Shown: positions 34,951-46,200, counted from the first letter of the stretch. The stretch is 64,000 nucleotides of DNA from Verrucomicrobiaceae bacterium (GCA_027491155.1 JAIXWR010000035.1:186001-250000); one strand, 5' to 3'. The notes: generated by a model from the sequence alone, not told the origin. Translations and numbers: made by a program.

Positions 34951-36168
34951 TCAGAATTCCTTGCCGGCCCTCACGCCGCCGTAGTGGCCTTCGGTGTTGC
35001 TGCCGAAGCGGCCTTCGTAGTCGAGACCGACGTTCCAGCCGTTGTCCCACCAGTAGCCGATGCCGGCACCGACCACCGCGATGTCCTCGTCGCGCGAATC
35101 CAGCGGGATGCCGAACGAGGTGGCGCCGCCATCCTCGAACTCATGCTCCCAGCCGACGCGCAGCTGCGGCACCCAGAAACCGCGGCCGCCGCGGATTTTC
35201 CAGGAAACCTGGTAGCCCAGGATGGAAACCAGCGAGTCCACGTCCTGCTCGCCGAAGTAGGTCGCGCCGGGGCCGACCTCGGTGTAGGCGTCCACCGTGC
35301 CGGTGATGTAGCGGAGACCGGCGTAGGGTCCGTGGACCATGTCGTCGTCGCCGTAGTTCAGGCCGATGTTGAATTCCACCGTGTGGGTGTCGGCATCCGG
35401 CGATCCCGAGGCGATGCCGTCGCCGGTGTTGCGGCGGGTCTCGTAGGAATGCATGCCGTAGCCGTACATCAGGCTGCCCCACAGGTCGGCGGAGCCGAGG
35501 ACATCCGCGCGGTAATAGGAAAGGTAGGGAACGATCGACACCGAATCGATGTCGCTGCTGCCGGCCGAACCCATGTCGAGATCGCCCTGCGCGGCGCTCA
35601 GGCCGACACCGGCGCTCCAGTTGCGGTTGAAGCGGTATTCCGCGCCGATGGTGCCGCCATAAACGTCGAGCGAGCTTTCGGCGGCGGTGGTCACCACGCC
35701 GGGACCGTAGGGCATGACCCGCGCCAGCTCGTACTTGTCGTGTTTGTCGTACTTGTCGTCCTTCTTCTTCCGGCGTTCGCGATAGCTATCGCCGTCGTGA
35801 TCTTCCGAATAGAAGAAGAGGGAACCGAAAATCTCCCAGCGGTTGGGCGAGGGCACCGAGATCGAAGCGACCTTGGCACCGCCCTTCGCGGAATAGCCGC
35901 CCTTGGCACCGGGCGAGACCGCGACCACTTCGTCCACCAGGCTGCTACCGGGACGAATGCCGGCGCGGTTGCGGTAGAGGTGGCTGCCGACATCGCGGGT
36001 CGAGGCCCAGGCGACGCCGAGCGCGCTGTTGCCGATGGCCGACGCCGTCGCCTGGCGGTTGTCGGGATAGTATTCGCAGGAGTCTTCATCTCCTGCACGG
36101 GCCGTGACAGTCGCTGCCGCCATGCTGGCAAGCAGGGCACGAAGAAGCCGGGGGCTTTGGGTATTCAT
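34951..36168 (-). CDS. Outer-membrane autotransporter-type beta-barrel protein without passenger
   Basis: A 405-aa protein with signal peptide RALLASMAAATVTARA. From about residue 100 the sequence alternates as transmembrane beta strands (RWEIFGSLFFYSEDHDGD, TIGAEYRFNRNWSAGVGLS, DLWGSLMYGYGMHSYE, WNVGLDYEGRFGS) and ends in a terminal Phe (GGVRAGKEF), the BAM recognition signature. An unusual charged loop RRKKKDDKYDKHDKYE at about 134-149 probably faces outside or the periplasm. Only some 90 residues precede the barrel, so there is no passenger. A porin or adhesin-like barrel is likely. It has its own AT-rich promoter region and a terminator. Confidence 0.85.
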   Translation of the reverse strand: MNTQSPRLLRALLASMAAATVTARAGDEDSCEYYPDNRQATASAIGNSALGVAWASTRDVGSHLYRNRAGIRPGSSLVDEVVAVSPGAKGGYSAKGGAKVASISVPSPNRWEIFGSLFFYSEDHDGDSYRERRKKKDDKYDKHDKYELARVMPYGPGVVTTAAESSLDVYGGTIGAEYRFNRNWSAGVGLSAAQGDLDMGSAGSSDIDSVSIVPYLSYYRADVLGSADLWGSLMYGYGMHSYETRRNTGDGIASGSPDADTHTVEFNIGLNYGDDDMVHGPYAGLRYITGTVDAYTEVGPGATYFGEQDVDSLVSILGYQVSWKIRGGRGFWVPQLRVGWEHEFEDGGATSFGIPLDSRDEDIAVVGAGIGYWWDNGWNVGLDYEGRFGSNTEGHYGGVRAGKEF

Positions 36169-36258
36169 GGGGGGCGGGGGTGAACCGCTTCAGGGGGATC
36201 TGAAGCGAGGGGAGTTGATGGTTAGCAGAAGTTGCAGACCCCGGACAAGAAAAGATTG

Positions 36259-36279
36259 TATCGTTAAACCCTGACGATA
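36259..36279. promoter_or_regulatory. Dyad in the AT-rich promoter region of the beta-barrel gene
   Basis: TATCGT-N9-ACGATA is a perfect 6-bp inverted repeat in the most AT-rich stretch of the window (about 36250-36300), 91 bp upstream of the beta-barrel ATG. The - strand contains a -10-like TACAAT overlapping it. It also lies 95 bp upstream of the divergent zinc-ribbon gene, so it may regulate either gene. Confidence 0.45.
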
Positions 36280-36373
36280 ATTTAGTTTTATTTACAAGTC
36301 GCCCACGAAAGGCCGTAGATAAATCCGCCGGCAGCCCGCAGGCTTGCATTCCTGCACTTCAAAAATTTTCACC

Positions 36374-37666
36374 GTGAACCCTGAATCCAGCGCCCCCGCC
36401 CCGGTCCGCTTCGGCTGTCCGGCTTGCGGAGCCGTCCTGACGGTGCCCGCCGCCGCGGCCGGCCTGCAGGGTCCTTGTCCGAAATGCTGGAACGAGATCG
36501 TCAGCCCGGACCCCGCCCGCGGCTTGCCCGCCCGCTTGCCCGATCTTCCGCCGCGCCCTCCCGCCACCGCCGCGGCAGCGACAGCACAGGAACCTCAACC
36601 CGAAGCACCCGCTCCCGAAGCACCCGCTCTCGAAGCACCCGCTCTCGAAGCACCCGCTCCCGAAGCACCCGCTCTCGAAGCACCCGCTCTCAAAGCACCC
36701 GCTCTCGAAGCACCCGCTCCCGAGGCACCCTCTCCGGAAGCCCTGGCCGCCCCGGCCGCCAAATCCGGAAAAGCCGGCTGGGTGTTCAGCCTGCTCCTCT
36801 CGTCGCTCGCCTTCGCCGGGGTCGGCTACCATTTCGGCAAGACCCAGCGGATCCCCGCTCCGGTCGTCCTCCCGCCCGCCCCGGCACCGGCTCCTGTTCC
36901 CGCGAACCCGCCTCCCTCTCCGGATCCGCTGCCCGAACCGGCACCGGAGCCCGGACCGGAGCCCGGACCGGAGCCACTCCCGGCCGACCCCGCACCGCAG
37001 CCGCCCGCGACCAACTTGCCGGTCCCCGAAGCCACCCTCCGCGCCTTCCTCGAAGCTCCGGATTGGAGAAACCGCGGGAAATGGGTGCTCGATCCCGACA
37101 CCATCCTCCCGGCGATGGAAAAGCACGCCGCCCAGGCCGGCGACGGACCGATCGCCACCACCTCGGTGACCCTGCTCGAAGTCGCCGGATCGACCCACAT
37201 CTTCAAGGTCTGCACGCCGGCCCTGCCCGAAGGCTTCCCGGTCGCGGTCAGCACCACCGACGAGGGCCCGATGATCGACTGGGAATCCTTCATCGGCTTC
37301 CACGACGACCATTTCCGCAAGTTCCTCGAAGGACCGGCTGGCAAGAGCGGGATCTTCGACCTGCTGGTCAAGCCCGAGCCCGAACAGGCGGGGGACGGCG
37401 CCGCCCACTTCGCACGCTACCGCTTGAGCGTCCCGATGCCCGGCCGTGAAACCGTGGCATGGATCCCCAAGGAATCCGTCGCCCTTGCCCGCCTGCGCGC
37501 GATCTTCGACGGCTCCGGCGGCTTCGACAAAGCCACCGTCGATCGTCTTGCGGAAACCGGAGTGCCCCTCGTGCTCGCACTCGAAAAGAAAGCCACCAAC
37601 GACGGCCGCGACTTCATCGAGATCCGCGATTTCGTCGCCATCGGCTGGGGCCCCGCAGCCCCCTGA
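36374..37666 (+). CDS. Zinc-ribbon, Pro/Ala/Glu-repeat membrane protein
   Basis: About 430 aa from GTG 36374; a TTG at 36344 would add 10 residues. The N-terminal zinc ribbon has CPAC and CPKC pairs (about residues 15-40). Next come about nine Glu-Ala-Pro-rich pentapeptides (EAPAL/EAPAP), a single membrane helix (VFSLLLSSLAFAGVGYHFG), a second Pro-rich linker with PEPGPEPGPEP, and a globular C-terminal domain of about 200 residues (from VPEATLRAFLEAPDWRNRGK) that I do not recognise. The layout suggests a cytoplasmic zinc finger and an exported domain joined by stiff linkers. It is convergent with the cytochrome-type gene at 37671. Function is unknown. Confidence 0.8.
   Translation: MNPESSAPAPVRFGCPACGAVLTVPAAAAGLQGPCPKCWNEIVSPDPARGLPARLPDLPPRPPATAAAATAQEPQPEAPAPEAPALEAPALEAPAPEAPALEAPALKAPALEAPAPEAPSPEALAAPAAKSGKAGWVFSLLLSSLAFAGVGYHFGKTQRIPAPVVLPPAPAPAPVPANPPPSPDPLPEPAPEPGPEPGPEPLPADPAPQPPATNLPVPEATLRAFLEAPDWRNRGKWVLDPDTILPAMEKHAAQAGDGPIATTSVTLLEVAGSTHIFKVCTPALPEGFPVAVSTTDEGPMIDWESFIGFHDDHFRKFLEGPAGKSGIFDLLVKPEPEQAGDGAAHFARYRLSVPMPGRETVAWIPKESVALARLRAIFDGSGGFDKATVDRLAETGVPLVLALEKKATNDGRDFIEIRDFVAIGWGPAAP
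36601..36735 (+). repeat. In-gene 15-bp tandem repeat
   Basis: Nine 15-bp units of the type CGAAGCACCCGCTCT encode the EAPAL/EAPAP linker of the zinc-ribbon protein. The unit length is a multiple of three, so copy number can change without a frameshift. Confidence 0.9.
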
Positions 37667-37670
37667 TCCC

Positions 37671-40205
37671 TCACTTCAAGGAGCGGATGTAGAGCAGGAT
37701 GCTTTGCAGTTCCGGCTCCTCCAGCACCCCGGCATAGCTCCCCATGCCGAGCGCGTAGCCCTCGACGATGCTCTTCGCCGGCTCCAGGATGGCTTCCTTC
37801 AGGTAGGCATCGTCGGCCGTCCGCGACGCCCCCTTGGTGAAGCGCCGCTCCGAGCCGTAGAGGCCCTTCCAGGTCGGTCCGCTGTGCCCCTCGCGCCGGC
37901 CGTCGATGGAGTGGCACGCGATGCACCCGTAGCGCTGCGAGAGTTCACGGCCCAGCTCCGCGCTCGGTTTGGATCCCGCGGGCATCGTGCCGCGGACGGC
38001 GACCAGCGACGGATCGAAACGGGGAGTATCGAAGCCAAGCCGCGGCCACTCGGCGGCCGGCGGGTCATCGACCGTGAAGAACACCGGGCGCGTCTCCGGC
38101 TTCGCCCCTTTGGCATGGAAACGATGGGCGATCTCCAGTTGCATCGTCGCCTTCAGTCCGGGCACGTGGATGAACACGCTCCGGCCGTCCTTCGACAGGA
38201 AGGTCCCGCCGGTCGCCACCGGATCGGTGCCCTGCGACCCGTCGCGCTTCAGCCGCGGCGACCCGTAGCCGCCGCTCCGCCGGTACTGCCACTCCTTCGC
38301 CTGCACCGCATCGGGCGTGACGGATGCCGGGTCGAGCGGCCGGTCGAAATGCAGCACCACCCCCTCCTTGACCACCCGCGCATCGGTCGCCGCCGCCAGC
38401 GCTCCATCCGCCGGACGCAAGCGCCCGATCCCCTCGAGCTCCGGGGCCGCCGAATCGTAAATGCGGAATCCCGCCAGCCAGATCGAACCGTCGCCCGGGT
38501 GGATCCGCGCGTGCAGCAGCGGCAGGCCCGTCTCGATCCCCAGCGGGATCACCGACCCTTGCTTCGCCGGCCACCCTTCGGCGTGCCGCACCAGGAACAG
38601 CCGGCTGGTCCCGTAGGAAAGGTTCAGCAGCCCGCCTTCCCACGCCTTGAAGGCACTGCCCCGCACCCACAGCGGCGAGGCCGACGACGTGTCCTGCTCG
38701 TGGGGAATCCACACGGCGGGCGGCGAGACCCCGCCCCCGTCCTTCCCGCCGTAGCCGAATCCCGATCCCGGCACCACCGGGAAGCTGCCGGACGACGGAA
38801 CCCAGTTGCCCTGCTGGTCGCTCATCGCGATCCACCCGTTTTCCGGATCCCTCGCGAAGAACGGCTCCCGGGCGTGCGACGCCACCGTCTCGATCGAACG
38901 CCCGTCGGCCGCGATCTTCAGGATCGCCCCGCTGTGAGGGTTGTCCGGAGCGCGGTTGTGGATCGACCGGTCGTCGGTGGCGATTCCTCCGACCGAGCAC
39001 CACGTGTTGCCCTCGCCGTCCACCTCCATGTCCAGCGGGTAGCCGCGGGTGCCCGCAGTCTGGAGGATCAGGCTACTATGATTCTCGTAGAAGTCCGTTT
39101 CGCCGTCGCCGTTCAGGTCGCGCAGGCGGATGATTCCGTTGCGGGTGAACACCTGGACCACGCCGCCGACCTGCTCGATCGACAGCGGCTCGCACAGTCC
39201 CGCCGCGATGCGCGTCCAGCGGCAGCGGTCGCCCGAAAGATCCAGCCGCCACACGTCGCCTTCGAACGTCACCACCGCCGCGCGCTCCGGCGACAGGAAG
39301 ACCAGGTCGGCCGGCCGCATCCGGCGGCCCCACGGGTTCGCCGCCGGCAGGCCGATCCGGTCCATCGCCCAGCCCGGGCCCGAACGCGACGCGGCGGTGA
39401 TCCGCGTGTCCACCGTCTCCTTCCACCGCAGCGGATACGCGGCCGGCACCGCCGCGGTCTTTCCTGTGCCGCCGCCCGACGCGCCGTAGCTCAGGGTCAC
39501 CCGGCGCTCGCGGTCCGATGCCGCAAGCCGTGCCACCCGCATTCCCCCTTCCTCCGCGATCTTCAGTCCGGCGTGGTTGGAACCCACCTCCAATCCCCCG
39601 TCCGCCGCGGCCAGGACGAAGCGCAGTTCCGCCCCGGGGCCCGCCGACAGATGGCGGCGCAGGACCCCGCCGCCGGCCTCATACCATTCGCGCACCGTCA
39701 CCTCGCCGCAACGGTAGCCCAGCACTCCGGTCTGCCCGGCGAAATGGTAGCCGAGGAAAACCCGCCCGCTCCCCTCAAGACCGCCCCGCCCCGGGTCCTT
39801 GCCGAACAGCGGCCGCGGATCCTTCAGGATCGACTCCAGGCCGGTCCCCACACCCGGCACCGCGGGGGCCAGCACCTCGCCCTTCCGAGCGGGGGCCGGC
39901 AGCTTCACCCCGGCCTTCCGGGTCGGCTCGTCCCACGACGACTGGGCCATCAGGTCCGGCGATACCGGCGGCTGCCCCTTTTCCGTCCGGAACCACAATG
40001 CGGGCCGCAGCAGGTCCTGGTCGAAAACCACCCACTCCCCCTCCCCCGCCCGGATCAGGAGCCCGCGCGCCACCCCACCGGCCCCGCCGGCATTCACCGC
40101 CGTCCCGTGAACCGGCACCCCGGGATCGAAAAACGGCGCCGCCCCCGAAAGAGGAACGATGAAGGCGGCAAGGAAGGCGGACAGCCCGGTGCGGACAAGA
40201 ATCAT
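37671..40205 (-). CDS. Secreted DUF6797-like protein with C-terminal cytochrome c domain
   Basis: About 844 aa from ATG 40205 (signal peptide LVRTGLSAFLAAFIVPLSGA); an ATG four codons upstream at 40217 is also possible. The N-terminal part (GLLIRAGEGEWVVFDQDLLR) fits the PVC-specific DUF6797 layout. A beta-propeller-like middle follows (DLVFLSPERAAVVTFEGDVW, LRDLNGDGETDFYEN). A cytochrome c domain near the C-terminus has a single haem site CIACH with a distal Met in a GMGSYAG context. It is expected to be a periplasmic haem protein of sugar or alcohol oxidation (inference). The same broad class occurs again at 47873-52099. It ends 5 bp from the convergent zinc-ribbon gene. Confidence 0.85.
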   Translation of the reverse strand: MILVRTGLSAFLAAFIVPLSGAAPFFDPGVPVHGTAVNAGGAGGVARGLLIRAGEGEWVVFDQDLLRPALWFRTEKGQPPVSPDLMAQSSWDEPTRKAGVKLPAPARKGEVLAPAVPGVGTGLESILKDPRPLFGKDPGRGGLEGSGRVFLGYHFAGQTGVLGYRCGEVTVREWYEAGGGVLRRHLSAGPGAELRFVLAAADGGLEVGSNHAGLKIAEEGGMRVARLAASDRERRVTLSYGASGGGTGKTAAVPAAYPLRWKETVDTRITAASRSGPGWAMDRIGLPAANPWGRRMRPADLVFLSPERAAVVTFEGDVWRLDLSGDRCRWTRIAAGLCEPLSIEQVGGVVQVFTRNGIIRLRDLNGDGETDFYENHSSLILQTAGTRGYPLDMEVDGEGNTWCSVGGIATDDRSIHNRAPDNPHSGAILKIAADGRSIETVASHAREPFFARDPENGWIAMSDQQGNWVPSSGSFPVVPGSGFGYGGKDGGGVSPPAVWIPHEQDTSSASPLWVRGSAFKAWEGGLLNLSYGTSRLFLVRHAEGWPAKQGSVIPLGIETGLPLLHARIHPGDGSIWLAGFRIYDSAAPELEGIGRLRPADGALAAATDARVVKEGVVLHFDRPLDPASVTPDAVQAKEWQYRRSGGYGSPRLKRDGSQGTDPVATGGTFLSKDGRSVFIHVPGLKATMQLEIAHRFHAKGAKPETRPVFFTVDDPPAAEWPRLGFDTPRFDPSLVAVRGTMPAGSKPSAELGRELSQRYGCIACHSIDGRREGHSGPTWKGLYGSERRFTKGASRTADDAYLKEAILEPAKSIVEGYALGMGSYAGVLEEPELQSILLYIRSLK

Positions 40206-40312
40206 CGCCCCCAGCATGCCCGCGCCCGCCGGATCGGCAAGCCGCCGCCGTGGCCTGAATCAACGGCTCTTTCCCCTCGCCGCCCGCCCCCGCCCCGGCT
40301 ATCCCCCGGCCC

Positions 40313-41380
40313 ATGAGGCTTGCTTTCGCGATCACGCTCCTGGTCACCCCGGTCCTTGCGGCTGCCGGCGACGGACTCCGCCTGAACGAGATCCAGGCCA
40401 TCGGCAGCCACAACTCGTATCACCTCGCGCCGCCCGCCGGACTCCTCGAAACCCTCAAGACCTTCAACAAGGACGCCGCGGCGTGGAACTACAGCCATCC
40501 GCCGCTCGCCGCGCAGCTCGATGCCGGTCTTCGCCAGTTCGAGCTCGATGTCTTCGCCGACACCGAGGGCGGCCTCTTCGCCTCGCCGCTCGGCCTCAAG
40601 CTCGCTTCCCTCCGCGGTGCCAAGCTCCCGCCCTTCGATCCCCGCGGCGACCTCCGGAAGCCCGGATTCAAGGTGCTCCACGTGCCCGACATCGACTGCT
40701 GGAGCAGCGTCCCCACGCTCAAGGCGGCACTGGCCGAAATGCGCGCCTGGTCGGACAAGCACCCGCGCCATCTGCCGCTGATGATCCTCGTCGAGTGCAA
40801 GGACCGCCCGCACCCGCCGCTGCCCACCAAGCCCGAAACCTTCAGCCGCGAACGCCTGCTGGAACTCGAGCAGGAAATCCTCTCCGTCATCCCCGCCACC
40901 CGCATCCTCCGCCCGGACGACGTCCGCGGCGAAGCTGCCACCCTGCGCGAAGCCGTGCTGAAGAACGGCTGGCCCGCGCTCGACTCCCTGCGCGGCAAGT
41001 TCCTCTTCTGCCTCGACAACACCGACGCCATCCGCAGCCGCTACCTCGAAGGAAATCCCGCCCTCGAAGGGCGCCTGCTCTTCGCCAGCGCGCCCGATGC
41101 CGCCCACCCCGCCGCCGGCTGGTTCAAGCGCAACGACCCGGTCCGCGGTCACGCCGAGATCGCCGCGCTCGTCAAAGCCGGCTTCCTCGTCCGCACCCGG
41201 GCCGACACCCGCCAGCCGGATCCGGAGATGAAGGAAAAGGCCTTCACCAGCGGTGCCCAATGGATCAGCACCGACCACTTTGCCGGCCCGGACCCCGTCG
41301 CCTTCGAGGGCGGCAAGACCTTCCGTCTGAACCCGCTCGGCACCGATCCGATCAAGCCGCCTGCAGCCCTCGTGGAGTGA
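40313..41380 (+). CDS. Secreted PI-PLC-like (Ca2+-dependent type) phosphodiesterase
   Basis: A 355-aa secreted protein with signal peptide MRLAFAITLLVTPVLAAAG. It has the catalytic start of bacterial PI-PLC-type TIM barrels, IGSHNSYH (H33), then GLRQFELDVFAD with metal-binding E and D, FKVLHVPDIDCWSS (second His), LPLMILVECKD and, late, ISTDHFAGPDP. This matches the Ca2+-dependent phosphoinositide phospholipase C1-like family of environmental bacteria. It probably cleaves a phosphodiester in a lipid or glycolipid; the true substrate is unknown. It is divergent from the cytochrome-type gene and convergent with comM. Confidence 0.87.
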   Translation: MRLAFAITLLVTPVLAAAGDGLRLNEIQAIGSHNSYHLAPPAGLLETLKTFNKDAAAWNYSHPPLAAQLDAGLRQFELDVFADTEGGLFASPLGLKLASLRGAKLPPFDPRGDLRKPGFKVLHVPDIDCWSSVPTLKAALAEMRAWSDKHPRHLPLMILVECKDRPHPPLPTKPETFSRERLLELEQEILSVIPATRILRPDDVRGEAATLREAVLKNGWPALDSLRGKFLFCLDNTDAIRSRYLEGNPALEGRLLFASAPDAAHPAAGWFKRNDPVRGHAEIAALVKAGFLVRTRADTRQPDPEMKEKAFTSGAQWISTDHFAGPDPVAFEGGKTFRLNPLGTDPIKPPAALVE

Positions 41381-41427
41381 TCCACCAGCCGCCGGTTTGC
41401 GGGCACCGGGGAACGAAACCCGGCGAC

Positions 41428-42960
41428 TCAAGTGAATAGGTTCCGGTCGAGGGAGCGATACTGGATCGCCTCCAGCACGTCGTTCGGCCGGATCGCCTCG
41501 GATCCCGCCAGATCGGCCAGGGTGCGGGCGACCTTGAGGATGCGGTCGTGGGCGCGGGCGGAAAAATTGAGCTGCTCCATCGCGTGCTCCAGATACGACA
41601 CGCTCTCGGCATCCAGCGCGCAATGCGCCTTCACCAGCCGCGCTCCCATCGCGGCATTCGTCTGCGCCGGGCTCCCCGCGAAGCGCCGCCGCTGGATCTC
41701 GCGCGCCTGCATCACCCGCTCGCGGATGCTGGCCGATTTCTCGCCGCTGCCCGACGACGAAAGCTCGCGGTAATCGACCAGCGGCACCTCGACGTGGAGG
41801 TCGATGCGGTCCAGCAGCGGCCCGGACATCCGCTGGCGGTAGCGCTCGATCTGCCCCGGCGAGCAGCGGCACTCCCGCTTACTATCCCCGTAGTAGCCGC
41901 AGGGACACGGGTTCAGCGCCGCGATCAGCATGAAGCGGGCGGGAAAGGTCAGGGTGCCGGCCGCGCGGGAGATGGTGACATGCCCGTCCTCCAGCGGCTG
42001 GCGCATCACTTCCAGCGTGGAGCGGCGGAACTCCGGCAGCTCGTCGAGGAAGAGCACGCCGTGATGGGCCAGCGACACCTCGCCGGGACCCGGATTCGTC
42101 CCGCCGCCCAGCAGCCCGGCGTCGGAAATGGTGTGGTGTGGCGAACGGAAGGGCCGCGTGGTCAGGAAGGCTCGCTTGAGGTCGAGCATCCCGGTGATGG
42201 AGTGGATCTTCGTCACCTCGATCGCCTCCTCCTCGCTCATGTCCGGCATGATCGTCGGCATCCGCTTCGCCAGCATCGACTTGCCGGTGCCGGGCGGGCC
42301 GACCATCAGGAGATTGTGTCCGCCTGCCACCGCGACTTCCAGCGCCCGCTTGACGTGGTGCTGGCCCTTCACCTCGTCGAAATCCACCTCGTATTGCCGC
42401 TTCGACTCGAAGAAGGCCTTCCGGTCGAAGCGGTAGGGCACGATCGCCTCCTCGCCGATCAGGAATTTCCACGCCTGATGCAGCGACTTCACGCCGAAGA
42501 CCCGGATGCCGTCGATGATCGCCGCCTCGGCCATGTTCGCCTCCGGCACGATCACCCGGCTGCGCCCGCGGCGCTTGGCCTCGATCGCGATCGCCAGCAC
42601 GCCCTTGACCGGCCGCACCGTGCCGTCGAGGCCCAGCTCGCCGGTGATCATGCAATCGTCCGCCGCCAGCCGCACCTCCTCGCAGGCCGCGGCCATCGCC
42701 AGCGCGATCGGCAGGTCGAAGGAGGGTCCTTCCTTCTTCAAGTCGGCCGGGGCCAGGTTCACCGTCTTGGTGCCGAGGCCGAGGGAAAGCGACGAGGCGG
42801 CCATCGCCGACAGCACTCGCTGCGAGGATTCCCGCACCGCGGCATCCGGCAGGCCGACGATTAGGGTCAGCGGTTTGTCGGAATCGCGGGCATTGACCTC
42901 GACCTCCACTTCATGGGCATCGACCCCGCGCAGCGCGGCGGAAAACAGGCGTGTGATCAT
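41428..42960 (-). CDS. comM: YifB/ComM-family Mg chelatase-like AAA ATPase
   Basis: A 510-aa ComM of normal length. The ATG at 42960 gives [20 protein letters not shown]. It has the N-terminal Lon-type S5 domain ([23 protein letters not shown]), Walker [14 protein letters not shown], Walker [13 protein letters not shown], a four-cysteine zinc-like insert [18 protein letters not shown], and [16 protein letters not shown]. ComM is a hexameric helicase promoting branch migration during natural transformation. This points to competence ability, but no other com gene is in the window. The gene stands alone. Confidence 0.96.
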   Translation of the reverse strand: MITRLFSAALRGVDAHEVEVEVNARDSDKPLTLIVGLPDAAVRESSQRVLSAMAASSLSLGLGTKTVNLAPADLKKEGPSFDLPIALAMAAACEEVRLAADDCMITGELGLDGTVRPVKGVLAIAIEAKRRGRSRVIVPEANMAEAAIIDGIRVFGVKSLHQAWKFLIGEEAIVPYRFDRKAFFESKRQYEVDFDEVKGQHHVKRALEVAVAGGHNLLMVGPPGTGKSMLAKRMPTIMPDMSEEEAIEVTKIHSITGMLDLKRAFLTTRPFRSPHHTISDAGLLGGGTNPGPGEVSLAHHGVLFLDELPEFRRSTLEVMRQPLEDGHVTISRAAGTLTFPARFMLIAALNPCPCGYYGDSKRECRCSPGQIERYRQRMSGPLLDRIDLHVEVPLVDYRELSSSGSGEKSASIRERVMQAREIQRRRFAGSPAQTNAAMGARLVKAHCALDAESVSYLEHAMEQLNFSARAHDRILKVARTLADLAGSEAIRPNDVLEAIQYRSLDRNLFT

Positions 42961-43235
42961 GTGAACAGCTAGACCTTGGGCTTTCTGTCCCGGTGCTGGC
43001 AAGAGAGAAAGCCGGGGGCGAACTGGGCTTTGAAGGTTGAAGGAACCGGCACGGATAGCGAGCCGCGAAGGTATGCCGCCTCGAGCTCCCACATGGACTG
43101 TCCAACCGCATGACGCGCCGTCCTCAGCCGCTGGGATGGATTCGAAACCCAAAGGCCCTCGATCTTTCTCGGAGCACATGCCCTGCCCCGGAGGAATCCG
43201 GACCGCCGCAATGAGCGCTGCCTGCAATCCGAGGC

Positions 43236-46200
43236 TCAATCCGTTTCGACACGGAAGAACGCCGCGTTGTCCGGTGAGGTGAAGTAGAAATCGAGTTTGC
43301 CTTGCGGGTTGATGAAGGTCTGGGGATCGGTCATCGGAAAAGGAACGAACGTCTGGAGATCCGTGGCTTTCTGGATACCCAGGGTGAGTTTGAAGATCCC
43401 GGTCAACGGATCGCGTGTGAGCAGGGGCACATCGACATGGAGCGCCTGGACCTGGCTGGTGGTGTAGAGGCCCGCCTGGTTCGCATTCCCGTAAAAGGTG
43501 GTCACCGCGGCCGGCTGGGCGAGCTGCCAGTTAAACCCGAACGACGAAAGCCTCACTTCGGCGGCGTCATTCATTCCATCGCCGTCGGTATCATTCGCCG
43601 GGGATACGGCGTTGACGGTGAACTGCGCGACACTCGGCGGGCCGCTCGCCCCCGCGACGGTGAGCGTGACGGGAATGGACCCAACGGCCGAGACCGTGCC
43701 CGGCGCGGGGCTTTGGGTGAAACTCACGACCCCCGAGCCATTGTAGACCACCGCCTGCGGGCGGTAGTCCGCGAGGTTGGTTCCCGCCACCACGGCCAGC
43801 GGCGTGAAGCCTCCGGGCGGCGGGGAGACCTGGGGCAACGCCGAACTGATGACGACGGCGGAAGCCACGTTGCTGGTGGCGGCCACACTTCCGAGCGCGT
43901 CCTGATAGCTCAAGGCCACGTTGTAGGTGCCATCGGGAATGGCACTGCCGGCCACGATGCTTCCGCCGGATGTGGGATTCGCCGCGTCGAAGGAGAAAGC
44001 ATGGTTGCCAGCGGCTTCCCTAGACGATGCGAGTGTGAGCAGATGCGAGGTGGCCCCGCTGCGGAACACCAGTTTCACCGTGCCGGGCAAGGCAGCTTCG
44101 GGAAGGGTGTAATTGACTTGGACGGACGAACCGAAGGCAGCACCGGATACCGGCGAACCCAGCGTGGGAACGGCCGTGCTCGTCGTCGGTGAGCCGTAAA
44201 TCTGCACGTAGCCCTTGTCCGCAACCAGTCGGTCGTCTCCCGATATGCCCACGGCGATGCTTGTGCCGTCCACCGCGACCGCAGCTCCGAAAGAATCGCC
44301 GGAAACTTGCACGTCTTTCCGGAGGTTGAGGATCGGCACGGTCGGGGTCGCGCGGCTCACATCGAACACAAAGACTGATCCGAAAGACAAAGTCTCGGAC
44401 GGAATCCCCACGGTGAGAATGCCTCCGGACAAGGCCAGCTCCGAGCCAAAATACTGATAAGCCGGCGAGGAGTTGGGATTGGGGATGATCGCGACAGGTT
44501 GGGAAGGAGAGGAGCCGGCGGTGTCGAAGACATAAACAACTCCAGTGTCACTACCTCCCGAGTCGTCACGCGTTGCGCCGACTGCAATCCGGGTCCCGGA
44601 CACGGCGACGGCTTCGCCGAAGCGGTCGCCGGCGGCAGCACCGGGTTTGGCAAGCGTCAGCACCGGAACCGCTGGCGTGGTGCCCGACAAATCATAGACA
44701 AAGACATTCCCCGAGTCGGCCGGTCCCGCACTGTCATCAAAGGGCGCTCCCACAACCACTCGAGACCCCGAGATGGCAACCCCGGCACCGAATCTGTCAC
44801 CCTGCGCGGGGTTCGGGTTGGTCAGCGTGTAAATTGGAAAGGTCGGGGTGCCGCTGGTGGTGTCATACACATGCACCTTGCCCGCATCCGTGGCACCGGT
44901 GTTGTCGGATTGCTCTCCCACGACGATCCGGTTTCCGGAAAATGCCACCGCATTGCCGAACTGGTCGTTCGCTTCCGGCGACGGATTGTTGAGAGTGAGG
45001 TCCGGAGTGGACGGCGTGGGGCTGGCGAGATTGAAGACGTATGCGCGACCGGCATCCGCGGCGCCGATGTCATCCCAGGGTGCACTCGCCACGAAACGCA
45101 GCCCTGAAATCGAAACCGCCTCGCCGAACCGATCATTGCTGGTCGGATTCGGATTGGCCACCGAAAGCACCGGTGTCGTCGGCGTGGCAGTGGAGAGATT
45201 GTAAACGTGCACTCCGCCCGAGTTCGAGGCGCTTGTGTCTTCGGATGGAGCACCGACCACCACACGGCTGCCCGAGGTTCCTATAGAAAAGCCGAAGTTG
45301 TCGCCGGCCGCCGGACTCGCATGATAGATGGTGGCGAGGGGCGTGGTTGGCGTGCCCGATGAGGTGTCGTAGAGATAAGCGATGCCGCCGTCGATGGCAT
45401 TGGCATCGTCGTAGGGAGTGCCGATCACCACCCGCGTATCCGCGATGGCAACCGCCGTTCCAAATCTGTCAAGAATTGCCGGATCAGGATTGTGAAACGT
45501 CATGACAGGAACTGTCGGCGATCCGCCCCCCAAATCGTAGAGATAGGCGCTGCCCGCCCTGTCCGCGGCGTTATCGCTGGTTGGGAAACCGATCATCAGC
45601 TTTTGACCCCAGAGATCCAGTTGCCCCCCGAACGAGGCGCCCGCGATGCTGCCACTGATCGTGTGAACGGGAGCCGTGGGTGTGGGACTTGACAGTTCGA
45701 AAATGTATACGCTCCCACCCAAGGTGGCCGCGGTGCTGTCGCCACTTGCACCCACGGCAATGCGGTTCCCGGCGGCGATCGCAACAGAAGAACCAAAATT
45801 ATCCTGTCGCCCCGGCGTCGGGTTCTGCAGGGTGTGAACCGGGCTGGTGGGCGTCACTCCCGCAAGGTCATGCACATAGGCGATACCAACAGCCGATTCG
45901 CTCGTTTCTTCGTTCCCACACCCGATCACCAGAATGTTCGAGGAAAGCGCCACAGCGTTTCCATAACGGTCATCGGCATCAGGCGACGGATTGGTCAAAG
46001 TCATGACCGGGACCGTGGGAGTGGCGCTACCCAGGCTGTAGAGATAAACCGCTCCGGCGGCGGTTTGGCCGCTAACGTTCTTGCCGGTGGCCGCCACGGC
46101 AATGGTGAGCCCGTCGATCGACACTGCTGCCCCGAAATCGTCGCCCGGTGCGGGAGAGGGATAGGTGAACTCGGCGACCGGAACGGTGGGTGTGGCTGTC

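Noticed and set aside
42961-43235. A possible small gene between comM and the FG-GAP protein
   Set aside because: Short frames on either strand have no start context, no hydrophobic pattern and odd composition.
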